A DNA stretch of 39,739 nt from JBEEJZ01 sp041168905 (GTDB lineage: Bacteria > Pseudomonadota > Gammaproteobacteria > Burkholderiales > Burkholderiaceae_C). The notes below the pieces were generated by a model. The model saw only the letters and a program-made list of their open reading frames with translations. It was not told where the DNA came from and made no database searches. The DNA lies in NCBI GenBank assembly GCA_041168905.1, contig JBEEJZ010000268.1, forward strand, positions 1 to 39,739, read 5' to 3'. Below, one piece after another: positions 7,857-15,246 of this stretch (within the stretch, counting starts at the first letter, position 1; every line of letters starts with the position of its first letter). The translations under genes were made by a program, and so were the position numbers.

Positions 7857-8612
7857 ATGGACTTGCAACTCAAAGACAAAACCGCCCTGGTTACGGGTGC
7901 CAGTGTGGGCATCGGGCGGGGCATTGCGCTGGCGCTGGCGGCAGAGGGCGTCAAGCTGGCGCTCACGGCGCGGCGCATGTACAAACTACGTGAAGTGGCC
8001 GCTGAAGTGACTGCGCTGGGAGCGCCCGAACCTGTGCTCATTGAGCAAGACATGTATGCCGACGATGCTGCCAAGTGCATCGCCCAAGCTGCCGTGGCCG
8101 GTTTGGATCATGTTGATATTCTGGTCAACAACGCCGGCGGTTCCCGCAGCTTCAAAGACCTGCATGTGAGTGAGGAGCAATGGCAAGAGGCAATTACCCT
8201 GAACTTTCATCGCCCTCGCCAGTTGGGCGACGCGCTGATTGACCAGATGATTGCCCAGGGCTGGGGGCGCATCATCAACATCACTGGAAAGAGCGAGCCT
8301 GAGCACATCAACGGCGCGTTCTGCGCCAAGGCGGGTATGCACAGCTGGGCCAAGGGCTTGTCGCGCATGGTGGGCAAACATGGCATTACGGTGAACTGCA
8401 TTCCCCCGGGACGCATTCACTCGGAGCAGATTTTTCGCAACTACACGCCCGAGTACCGTCAGTGGCAGTGCGAAAACGAGATTCCGGCGGGCCGTTATGG
8501 CGAGCCGGAAGACCTGGCGAACCTGGTGGCGTTCCTTTCATCGCCCAAGGCCAGCTACATCACCGGGGCGGTGATTCCGGTGGATGGCGGTTTGCGCAAG
8601 TACCAGTTCTGA
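7857..8612 (+). CDS. SDR-family oxidoreductase lacking the usual catalytic tyrosine
   Basis: A 251-residue classical-length short-chain dehydrogenase/reductase. The nucleotide-binding motif TGASVGIG is at 13-20, NNAGG at 91-95, and the C-terminal GRYGEPEDLANLVAFLSSP...YITGAVIPVDGG is typical of FabG-like SDRs. The ATG at 7857 has AGGAG 7-10 bases upstream. The active-site region reads NITGKSEPEHINGAFCAKAGM. Lys158 of YxxxK is present, but the tyrosine position (154) is alanine, with Phe155 next to it. Either another residue serves as acid/base or the reaction differs. It is the first gene of the apparent operon with the Bug protein, TcuA-like and TcuB-like genes. A role in modifying a hydroxy- or keto-acid substrate is only a guess. 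A 3-oxoacyl reductase role is unlikely given the context. Confidence 0.9.
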   Translation: MDLQLKDKTALVTGASVGIGRGIALALAAEGVKLALTARRMYKLREVAAEVTALGAPEPVLIEQDMYADDAAKCIAQAAVAGLDHVDILVNNAGGSRSFKDLHVSEEQWQEAITLNFHRPRQLGDALIDQMIAQGWGRIINITGKSEPEHINGAFCAKAGMHSWAKGLSRMVGKHGITVNCIPPGRIHSEQIFRNYTPEYRQWQCENEIPAGRYGEPEDLANLVAFLSSPKASYITGAVIPVDGGLRKYQF

Positions 8613-8678
8613 CTGGCCCCGGTGCAAGATGCCTGTGGTGATAACAGACGCCTTATTAATTAAAACGGAGACAACGCC

Positions 8679-9659
8679 ATGACATTGAATCGACGACAAG
8701 TGCTGACCGCGGCTGCAAGTGCCGCACTGGTGGGTGCGCCAGCTGTGCGGGCGCAGACGGCCTGGCCCAGCAAGGCCATCCGCTTTGTGGTGCCATTTGC
8801 GCCGGGGGGCACCAGCGAAATCGTGGCTCGCTCGGTGGCCGCAGAGCTGACCAAGCAACTGGGCCAGAGCGTGTACGTGGAGAACAAACCCGGTGGCGCT
8901 GGCGTCACGGCCATGGCCGATGTGGCCAAGGCAGCGCCCGACGGGCACACCATCATCCTGTCGCATGTGGGCACCATGGCGGTGAACCCCTACATGCTCA
9001 AGAGCCAGCCCTATGACGTGGACAAGGACTTTGTGCCTGTGACCCTGCTCGCCAAGGTGCCCAATGTGTTTGTGATTCACCCGGATGTGCCGGCGAAGAA
9101 TTTCAAGGAGTTTGTGGACTACGCCCGGCGCAACCCTGGCAAGCTCAACTACGGCTCGGCAGGCAATGCCAGCGCTGGACACCTGGCCATGGAGTACCTC
9201 AAGCTGGTCACAGGCATGTTCATCACTCACATTCCCTACCGGGGCACCGGGCCACAGCTCACCGATTTGCTGGCGGGGCGCACCGATGCGTCGTCCGCTG
9301 GCATGCCGGCTTTGGGGGCCCACATCCGCGCTGGCAAGCTGCGGGCTATAGCGGTGGGCACCCAGCAGCGTATTCCCGCCATGCTGGATGTGCCCACGGT
9401 GGCCGAGATGGGTTACAAGGACTTTGAAACCTCGCAGTGGTACGGCATCCACGCACCCGCAGGCACGCCACCCGACATCATCAAGCGCCTGCAGGAGGAG
9501 TGCTACAAGGCCCTGCGAGCCAGTTCTGTGACCGAACGCTTCGCGACAGACAACGCGGTGGGCGGCGGCGGACCAGCGGCCGAATATGCGGCGTTCGTGA
9601 AGGATCAGCAGCGCATCTGGAGCGATATCGTCAAACGCGCCAGCATCAAGCCCGACTGA
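8679..9659 (+). CDS. Bug/TctC-family periplasmic tricarboxylate-binding protein
   Basis: A 326-residue extracytoplasmic solute receptor of the Bug family, which is greatly expanded in Bordetella and Comamonadaceae and normally delivers carboxylates to a TctA-TctB membrane pair. The start MTLNRRQVLTAAASAALVGAPAVRAQ is a signal peptide with a twin-arginine-like RRQVLT and a likely AxA cleavage near residue 25. The mature protein shows the family signatures WPSKAIRFVVPFAPGG, GGAGVTAM, NYGSAGNASAGHLAMEYLK and HIPYRGTGPQLTDLLAGR. The ATG at 8679 follows a GGAG. No tctA or tctB is in the window, so the receptor is an orphan here. Its position just before tcuAB suggests it captures their substrate. 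Confidence 0.93.
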   Translation: MTLNRRQVLTAAASAALVGAPAVRAQTAWPSKAIRFVVPFAPGGTSEIVARSVAAELTKQLGQSVYVENKPGGAGVTAMADVAKAAPDGHTIILSHVGTMAVNPYMLKSQPYDVDKDFVPVTLLAKVPNVFVIHPDVPAKNFKEFVDYARRNPGKLNYGSAGNASAGHLAMEYLKLVTGMFITHIPYRGTGPQLTDLLAGRTDASSAGMPALGAHIRAGKLRAIAVGTQQRIPAMLDVPTVAEMGYKDFETSQWYGIHAPAGTPPDIIKRLQEECYKALRASSVTERFATDNAVGGGGPAAEYAAFVKDQQRIWSDIVKRASIKPD

Positions 9660-9740
9660 TTTTGTGTTGTCTCTCCTCGCACCTGGGTACGGATGTAGCT
9701 CAGGCGGGGATGGTTTTTTCTGAAATACCTGGAGTTGCTG

Positions 9741-11180
9741 ATGCGTGTGGATGTGTTGGTGGTGGGCGGCGGCAATGCCGCCTTGTGCGCAGCGCTGATG
9801 GCGCGCGAGGCCGGCGCCAGCGTGATGCTCCTGGAAGCAGCGCCGCGTGAGTGGCGTGGTGGCAACTCATCGCATACCCGCAACCTGCGCTGCATGCACG
9901 ACGCGCCCCAGGATGTGCTGCAAGACGCCTACCCGGAAGAAGAATTTTGGCAGGACCTGCTCAAGGTGACGGGCGGACGCACCAACGAGGCGCTGGCCCG
10001 CCTGGTGATACGTCACACCGCCACTTGCCGACCCTGGATGCGTCGGCATGGGGTGCACTTTCAACCCTCCCTGTCCGGCACCTTGAGTTTGTCGCGCACC
10101 AATGCTTTTTTCATGGGCGGCGGCAAGGCGCTGGTGAACGCCTACTTCCGCAGTGCCGAGCAGCTGGGCGTGCAGATTCGTTACCAGGCGCCGGTGGATC
10201 GCATCGAGATGAAGGACGGCCGTTTTGTGGCAGCGCACGTCAAGGGCGAGCGCATCGAGGCCAAGTCATGTGTGCTGGCTGCGGGTGGCTTCGAGTCCAA
10301 CCGCGACTGGCTGCGCGAGGCCTGGGGCCAAAACGAACGCGGCGAGTGGCCTTCGGACAACTTCCTGATCCGTGGCACCCGCTTTAACCAAGGCGTGCTA
10401 CTGAAGCACTTGCTGGAGGACCATGGAGCTGACGCCATTGGCGACCCGACTCAGGCCCACATGGTGGCCATCGACGCGCGTGCCCCGCTGTACGACGGTG
10501 GCATTTGCACCCGCATCGACTGCGTGTCTTTGGGTGTGGTGGTCAATGGAGAGGGTCGTCGCTTTTATGACGAAGGTGAAGACTTCTGGCCCAAGCGCTA
10601 TGCCATCTGGGGGCGTTTGGTTGCCCAGCAGCCGGGACAGATTGGCCACTGCGTGATCGACGCCAAGGCGGTTGGGCGCTTCATGCCGCCTGTATTCACG
10701 GGCGTTCAAGCCGACACGCTGCCAGAGCTGGCTCAAAAACTGGGTCTGGATGTCTCCGCCTTCATGCAGACACTCAACGACTACAACGCGGCCTGCCAGC
10801 CCGGCCAGTTTGATCACACCACATTGGACAACTGCCACACCCAAGGCGTGGTGCCTGCCAAGACCCACTGGGCCCGGCGCATCGATACCGCCCCGTTTTA
10901 TGGCTACACCTTAAAGCCCGGAGTGACCTTCACTTATCTGGGCCTGCAAACAGACGCGACTGCTGCAGTGCGGTTCAAGAACGTGCCAAGCAGCAATCTG
11001 TTTGTGGCGGGTGAAATGATGGCTGGCAATGTGCTGGGCCAGGGTTATACCGCTGGCGTGGGCATGTCGATCGGCACCGCCTTTGGCCGAATTGCTGGCG
11101 CACAGGCCGCGCGTGCCGCACTGGGCCCCAATCACAAGGAAGACAAGGAATACAAGGAAAGCGACCATGCAGCAGCTTGA
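9741..11180 (+). CDS. tcuA: FAD-dependent tricarballylate dehydrogenase-like flavoprotein (TcuA family)
   Basis: A 479-residue flavoprotein of the fumarate reductase/succinate dehydrogenase-like FAD family, closest in pattern to TcuA, which oxidises tricarballylate to cis-aconitate. The N-terminal dinucleotide fold VDVLVVGGGNAALCAALMAREAGASVMLLE is at once visible, and the C-terminal FAD-binding segment reads LFVAGEMMAGNVLGQGYTAGVGMSIGTAFGRIAG. ATG 9741 is chosen because GGAG at 9731-9734 is correctly spaced; TTG 9735 is an alternative. The last residues are a charged tail built from the tandem repeat at 11134-11159. It overlaps the TcuB-like gene by 14 bp. The substrate could be another saturated tricarboxylate or dicarboxylate. 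Pairing with TcuB supports the call. Confidence 0.88.
   Translation: MRVDVLVVGGGNAALCAALMAREAGASVMLLEAAPREWRGGNSSHTRNLRCMHDAPQDVLQDAYPEEEFWQDLLKVTGGRTNEALARLVIRHTATCRPWMRRHGVHFQPSLSGTLSLSRTNAFFMGGGKALVNAYFRSAEQLGVQIRYQAPVDRIEMKDGRFVAAHVKGERIEAKSCVLAAGGFESNRDWLREAWGQNERGEWPSDNFLIRGTRFNQGVLLKHLLEDHGADAIGDPTQAHMVAIDARAPLYDGGICTRIDCVSLGVVVNGEGRRFYDEGEDFWPKRYAIWGRLVAQQPGQIGHCVIDAKAVGRFMPPVFTGVQADTLPELAQKLGLDVSAFMQTLNDYNAACQPGQFDHTTLDNCHTQGVVPAKTHWARRIDTAPFYGYTLKPGVTFTYLGLQTDATAAVRFKNVPSSNLFVAGEMMAGNVLGQGYTAGVGMSIGTAFGRIAGAQAARAALGPNHKEDKEYKESDHAAA
11134..11159 (+). repeat. Three tandem 9-bp repeats at the tcuA/tcuB junction
   Basis: The unit ACAAGGAAN occurs three times in a row (11134, 11143, 11152). 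It encodes the charged end of TcuA, and each copy carries an AAGGA Shine-Dalgarno core. Only the last copy (11154-11158) is correctly spaced, 8 bases before the TcuB start at 11167. Confidence 0.9.
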
Positions 11181-12339
11181 AGCACTGACCCGGGATGCCC
11201 GTGCCCTGGCCAACGGGGAGGTGGTGCTGACGGAGCCCGAGACCGAAGTGGCCCGCCAGTTGCAAATCTGCAATGCCTGCCGCTATTGCGAGGGCTTTTG
11301 TGCCGTATTTCCGGCCATGACCCGGCGATTGGAGTTTGGCAAGGCCGACGTGCATTACCTGGCCAATCTGTGCCACAACTGTGGTGCGTGCCTGCATGCC
11401 TGCCAGTACGCACCACCGCACGAGTTTGCGGTGAATGTGCCGCAAAGCATGGCCCAGGTACGGGCGCAGACCTACTCCGACTACGCCTGGCCCGCCGCAT
11501 GGGGCAAGCTGTACCAGCGCAATGGATTGACGCTGAGTCTGGCTTTGGCTGCGGGGCTGGCGCTGTTCTTGTTGTTGGCCTTGGAGCTCAACGGCACCCT
11601 TTGGGGCGCGCAGGCGCAGGGCAACTTTTACGCCCTGTTCCCACACAACTTGCTGGTGTGCCTGTTTGCACCAGTGTTCTTGTGGGCCGTGCTGGCATTG
11701 GGCCTGGGGGTGCGGCGCTTTTTGCGCGAGTTGACACCTGCCACCAGTGGCCAAACTGCCAGTTCACCCGCAGTGCTTGAGGCAACACACGATGCCTTGA
11801 CGCTCAAGTACCTTGACGGTGGACACGGCGAAGGTTGCCACAACGAGGACGATGCCCACACCCTGATGCGTAGACGCGCCCATCACCTGACCTTTTATGG
11901 CTTCATGCTGTGCTTTGCTGCCACTAGCGTGGCGACGGTGTATCACTACGCCTTTGGCTGGCAGGCACCCTACGACTTGCCGAGCCTGCCCAAGGTGCTG
12001 GGCGTGGCCGGTGGCATCAGTTTGCTGCTGGGTACGGCCGCTCTGTTTCGCTTGAACCTTGTGCGTCACCCCGGACATGGTGATGAGCAGCAGCGTCCGA
12101 TGGATCGGGGCTTTATTGCCTTGTTGTTTTTGACCAGTGCCACTGGGCTGGCTCTTTGGTTGGGGCGGGAGACTGCTGGTCTGCCGGCCTTGCTGGCGGT
12201 GCACCTGGGCGTGGTGATGGCCTTGTTTGCGACGCTGCCTTACGGCAAGTTCGCACACGGCATCTTCAGAAGCGCGGCCCTGCTGCGCTATGCGGTGGAA
12301 AAGCGTCAGCCCAGTGCCCTGGGTCTGCCTTCAGACTGA
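11167..12339 (+). CDS. tcuB: TcuB-like Fe-S/membrane electron-transfer protein
   Basis: In Salmonella TcuB re-oxidises the FADH2 of TcuA and passes electrons to the membrane quinone pool. This 390-residue protein has the same layout. Two 4Fe-4S motifs are seen: Cys35, 38, 41 and 45 (CNACRYCEGFC) and Cys69, 72, 75 and 79 (CHNCGACLHAC). A membrane part with about six hydrophobic segments follows, the first at about 118-140. Histidines that could bind haem include H236-H237 (RRAHHLTFYG), H250 and H342. The start ATG 11167 lies inside the tcuA end, with AAGGA 8 bases upstream in the last tandem repeat, so translation is probably coupled. It is the final gene of the operon and is convergent with the TauE/SafE gene 11 bp away. 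Confidence 0.9.
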   Translation: MQQLEALTRDARALANGEVVLTEPETEVARQLQICNACRYCEGFCAVFPAMTRRLEFGKADVHYLANLCHNCGACLHACQYAPPHEFAVNVPQSMAQVRAQTYSDYAWPAAWGKLYQRNGLTLSLALAAGLALFLLLALELNGTLWGAQAQGNFYALFPHNLLVCLFAPVFLWAVLALGLGVRRFLRELTPATSGQTASSPAVLEATHDALTLKYLDGGHGEGCHNEDDAHTLMRRRAHHLTFYGFMLCFAATSVATVYHYAFGWQAPYDLPSLPKVLGVAGGISLLLGTAALFRLNLVRHPGHGDEQQRPMDRGFIALLFLTSATGLALWLGRETAGLPALLAVHLGVVMALFATLPYGKFAHGIFRSAALLRYAVEKRQPSALGLPSD

Positions 12340-12350
12340 GATTGGCGAAA

Positions 12351-13100
12351 TCAGTGGGCGCGGGCAAAAAACACCGCGCTCATGAGCAGGCCAGTAGCAA
12401 TCACTAGCAAGCGCACGGCCTGTGCCGGTAGGCGCCGGGCCAGACGTGCGCCCAGCAGACCGCCAGCCGTTGCGGCCAGCATCATCCACGCAGCTTGAGG
12501 CCACGCAATAGCACCGGCCCAGGCGAAAGCGGCCACCGACAGCACCGACAGCACCAGCGAAGTCAGGTTTTTGAGGGCATTCACGGTGGTCAGGCGCGTC
12601 TCTCCGGTCAGGGTGTACATCGCCATCAGCAATATTCCCAGCCCACCGTTGAAGTAACCGCCGTAGACCGACACCAGGGCCAAGCCTATCGCTCGCCACC
12701 TTGGCCAGCCTTGTTGGCCCCGAGCGCGGGTGAGTCGTGGCCCGAAGGCAAACAGCAGCGTGGCCAGTAGCAACAGCCAGGGCACCAGAGATGAAAACAC
12801 TTTGGCCGGGGTGACCAGCAACAGCAGCGCACCCGCAAGCCCGCCCAGTGCGGCGATCCCCATGTCCCTGAGCAGCAGGGGCCTGGGAATTTCGGACAGC
12901 TCCTGTTTGAAACCCAAGGTGCTGCCCAGGTAGCCCGGGCTCACTGCCATGGCACTGGTGGCGTTGGCGGTGATGGGAGGAATGCCCGCCCACACCAGAG
13001 CCGGAAAGGTGAGGAAGCTGCCTCCACCAGCGATGGCGTTCAGCGTGCCGGCACCCAACGCGGCCAGGCCCAAACCAGCCCAGGTCAGCAGGTTGTCCAT
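12351..13100 (-). CDS. TauE/SafE-family membrane permease
   Basis: A 249-residue TSUP (TauE/SafE) family protein with about eight hydrophobic segments. The family signature appears in duplicate form: TLNAIAGGGSFLTFPALVWAGIPPITANATSAMAVSPG near the N-terminus, and GGYFNGGLGILLMAMYTLTGETRLTTVNALKNL in the second half. Members export or import sulfite, sulfoacetate and other small organic anions; the substrate here is unknown. The ATG at 13100 shares one base with the TGA of the nudJ-like gene, so the two are translationally coupled. It may transport the substrate of the adjacent tcu module, since no TctAB or TcuC is present, but strand and coupling tie it to nudJ instead. Confidence 0.9.
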   Translation of the reverse strand: MDNLLTWAGLGLAALGAGTLNAIAGGGSFLTFPALVWAGIPPITANATSAMAVSPGYLGSTLGFKQELSEIPRPLLLRDMGIAALGGLAGALLLLVTPAKVFSSLVPWLLLLATLLFAFGPRLTRARGQQGWPRWRAIGLALVSVYGGYFNGGLGILLMAMYTLTGETRLTTVNALKNLTSLVLSVLSVAAFAWAGAIAWPQAAWMMLAATAGGLLGARLARRLPAQAVRLLVIATGLLMSAVFFARAH

Positions 13101-13585
13101 CAGCGCTGCAGGGCACTGACGCTGGCGTCGGTGTAAACCATGTCCATGGGGTAGCGTTGGCCGGCGAGATAGTCTTCCATGCACTTCAACACCAGGGGGC
13201 TGCGGTGGCGGTCTGCACTGGCGCGCATCTCGTCCGGTGTGAGCCACAAGGTGCGCACGATGCCGTGGTCCAGCCTGCGATGGGCCTGCAGTTCTCCCAG
13301 TGTTCCGCAGAAGGCAAAGCGCAAGTAGGTGATGTCTTCAGCCGTGGCCGGTCGGTGAAAGCGGGAGAGATAGATGCCCACCAGCGCCGTTGGTACGAAC
13401 GAGTGAGTGGTTTCCTCCAGGGCTTCGCGGGCGCAGCCTTCGGCAGGAGATTCACCCGGGTCGAGGTGGCCGGCAGGGTTGTTCAGCCGCAGGCCTTCGG
13501 CAGTGTGCTCTTCAACCAGCAGAAAGCGGCCATTCTGTTCGATGATGGCGGCTACTGTGACACTGGGTTTCCATCGTGTGCTCAT
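13100..13585 (-). CDS. nudJ: Nudix hydrolase, NudJ-like
   Basis: A 161-residue cytoplasmic Nudix pyrophosphohydrolase. The Nudix box is GHLDPGESPAEGCAREALEET, at about residues 39-59, with the catalytic REALEE helix complete. The residues VTVAAIIEQNGRFLLVEE at the start and RSPLVLKCMEDYLAGQRYPMDMV near the end match the pattern of E. coli NudJ (YmfB), which hydrolyses thiamin pyrophosphate precursors and nucleoside di/triphosphates. In E. coli nudJ precedes mnmA on the same strand. Here order and strand are the same, but 7.4 kb of other genes separate them. It is coupled to the permease gene at its 3' end. Confidence 0.86.
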   Translation of the reverse strand: MSTRWKPSVTVAAIIEQNGRFLLVEEHTAEGLRLNNPAGHLDPGESPAEGCAREALEETTHSFVPTALVGIYLSRFHRPATAEDITYLRFAFCGTLGELQAHRRLDHGIVRTLWLTPDEMRASADRHRSPLVLKCMEDYLAGQRYPMDMVYTDASVSALQR

Positions 13586-13613
13586 GCCTGATTATGTGTG
13601 GACCCGGTTTCCG

Positions 13614-13627
13614 CCAGAAAAATCTGG
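13614..13627. promoter_or_regulatory. Inverted repeat in the nudJ/pntAA intergenic region
   Basis: CCAGA-AAAA-TCTGG is a perfect inverted repeat with a 4-base centre, lying inside a wider TGGACC (13599-13604)/GGTCCA (13626-13631) pair. It sits in the 150-bp divergent region between nudJ and the pnt operon and could be an operator or a hairpin. No protein can be assigned. Confidence 0.35.
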
Positions 13628-13735
13628 TCCAAAGATGACCGGTATTTGCTCACGCGCAAGCTGCCATACCGCTGGTCGAGGCAAAACTCATGTAAGCTTG
13701 CTGGAAGTTTTGTATCCCTTTGTGAGGACAGAGAC

Positions 13736-14863
13736 ATGTTGATTGGTGTACCCAAAGAGACAACACCGGGCGAAACCCGAGTGGCCATGACACCGGAGAC
13801 GGCTAAAAAGCTCAAAGCTCAGGGCCACACGCTGCGAGTGCAAGCGGGCGCGGGCGTGGCAGCCAGCGTGACCGACGAAGACTATGTGGCTGCCGGCGCA
13901 GAAATCACCGATGCCGCAGGTGCTTTGGGCTGTGAACTGGTGCTCAAAGTGCGCGCGCCACAGGACGCCGAGATGGCGCTGATCCCCACAGGCACCACCC
14001 TGGTGGGCATGCTGAACCCCTTTGATGCAGCCGGCCTGCAGCGCCTGGCAGCAGCGGGCCTGACAGCCTATGCCCTGGAGGCGGCCCCTCGCACCACCCG
14101 TGCCCAGAGCATGGATGTGCTGAGCTCTCAGGCCAATATCGCCGGCTACAAGGCCGTCATGATGGCCGCCGATAAATACCAGCGCTTTTTCCCCATGCTC
14201 ATGACGGCGGCTGGCACGGTCAAGGCCGCACGCGTCGTGATTTTGGGTGTGGGCGTGGCCGGCTTGCAGGCCATTGCCACGGCCAAGCGCCTGGGCGCCG
14301 TGATCGAGGCCTCCGACGTGCGTCCCAGCGTCAAGGAGCAGATCGAATCCCTGGGCGGCAAGTTCATTGATGTGCCCTACGAGACCGATGAAGAACGCGA
14401 AGCCGCGCAAGGCGTGGGTGGCTATGCCAAGCCGATGCCGCCCAGCTGGCTGGAGCGCCAGAAGGCCGAAGTGGCCAAACGCGTGGCACAGGCCGATGTG
14501 GTGATCTCCACTGCACTGATCCCGGGTCGCGCTGCCCCCACACTGATCACCGAAGACATGGTCAAGAGCATGAAGCCCGGCTCCGTGATTGTGGATATTG
14601 CCGCTGGCAAGGGCCCCAACGGCGGCGGCAACTGCCCCTTGTCTGAAGCCGACAAGACCGTGGTCAAGCACGGTGTCACCCTGATCGGTGATACCAATTT
14701 GCCAGCCCTGGTAGCGGCAGACGCCTCGGCGCTCTATGCCCGAAACGTCATCGATTTTCTCAAGCTCATCATTAACAAAGACGGTGCCTTGCATACCGAC
14801 ATGAGCGACGACATCGTTGCCGCCTGCCTGATGGCCCAGGGCGGCAAGGTGTTGCGGGCCTGA
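13736..14863 (+). CDS. pntAA: Proton-translocating NAD(P) transhydrogenase, alpha subunit part 1
   Basis: PntAA carries the NAD(H)-binding domain I of the transhydrogenase, which uses the proton gradient to make NADPH from NADH. The 375-residue protein starts MLIGVPKETTPGETRVAMTP, the family signature, and contains the Rossmann motif VVILGVGVAGLQAIATAKRLGA and the mobile-loop region around GYAKPMPPSW. The ATG at 13736 has GAGGA 7 bases upstream; the open frame back to 13598 is non-homologous. It lacks the membrane part found in the fused E. coli PntA, which here is the separate pntAB. First gene of pntAA-pntAB-pntB. Confidence 0.96.
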   Translation: MLIGVPKETTPGETRVAMTPETAKKLKAQGHTLRVQAGAGVAASVTDEDYVAAGAEITDAAGALGCELVLKVRAPQDAEMALIPTGTTLVGMLNPFDAAGLQRLAAAGLTAYALEAAPRTTRAQSMDVLSSQANIAGYKAVMMAADKYQRFFPMLMTAAGTVKAARVVILGVGVAGLQAIATAKRLGAVIEASDVRPSVKEQIESLGGKFIDVPYETDEEREAAQGVGGYAKPMPPSWLERQKAEVAKRVAQADVVISTALIPGRAAPTLITEDMVKSMKPGSVIVDIAAGKGPNGGGNCPLSEADKTVVKHGVTLIGDTNLPALVAADASALYARNVIDFLKLIINKDGALHTDMSDDIVAACLMAQGGKVLRA

Positions 14864-14919
14864 AGGCCTGCGCATTGCTCAGCAGCTTGAACCGCACATT
14901 TAAACAATCGGAGCGCCCC

Positions 14920-15246
14920 ATGGATCTTGTCTCTCCCACGATCACCAATCTGATCATTTTTGTGTTGGCTATTTACGTGGGCTACCACGTTGTCTGGACC
15001 GTGACCCCCGCCCTGCACACCCCCTTGATGGCGGTGACCAATGCGATTTCGGCCATTGTCATCGTTGGTGCCATGTTGGCAGCCGCCATGACGGAAACCA
15101 CTCTGGGCAAGACCATGGGGGTGCTGGCCGTGGCGCTGGCGGCGGTCAACGTGTTTGGTGGCTTTCTGGTGACCCGGCGCATGCTGGAAATGTTCAAGAA
15201 GAAAGAAAAGAAAGCTGCGCCCAAGGCTGAAGGAGCTGCCAAATGA
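14920..15246 (+). CDS. pntAB: NAD(P) transhydrogenase, alpha subunit part 2 (membrane)
   Basis: A 108-residue membrane subunit that forms part of the proton channel (domain II) together with PntB. Three or four hydrophobic segments are visible (ITNLIIFVLAIYVGYHVVW, AISAIVIVGAMLAAAM, GVLAVALAAVNVFGGFLV), followed by a lysine-rich cytoplasmic tail KKKEKKAAPKAEGAAK. The ATG at 14920 gives MDLVSPTITNL, matching the family start. It lies 56 bp after pntAA, and its TGA overlaps the pntB ATG. Confidence 0.94.
   Translation: MDLVSPTITNLIIFVLAIYVGYHVVWTVTPALHTPLMAVTNAISAIVIVGAMLAAAMTETTLGKTMGVLAVALAAVNVFGGFLVTRRMLEMFKKKEKKAAPKAEGAAK

Noticed and set aside
9660..9740. tRNA or small RNA between the Bug and tcuA genes
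   Set aside because: No cloverleaf or stable hairpin is evident in the 81-bp gap. It only holds a leader with GGAG for tcuA.
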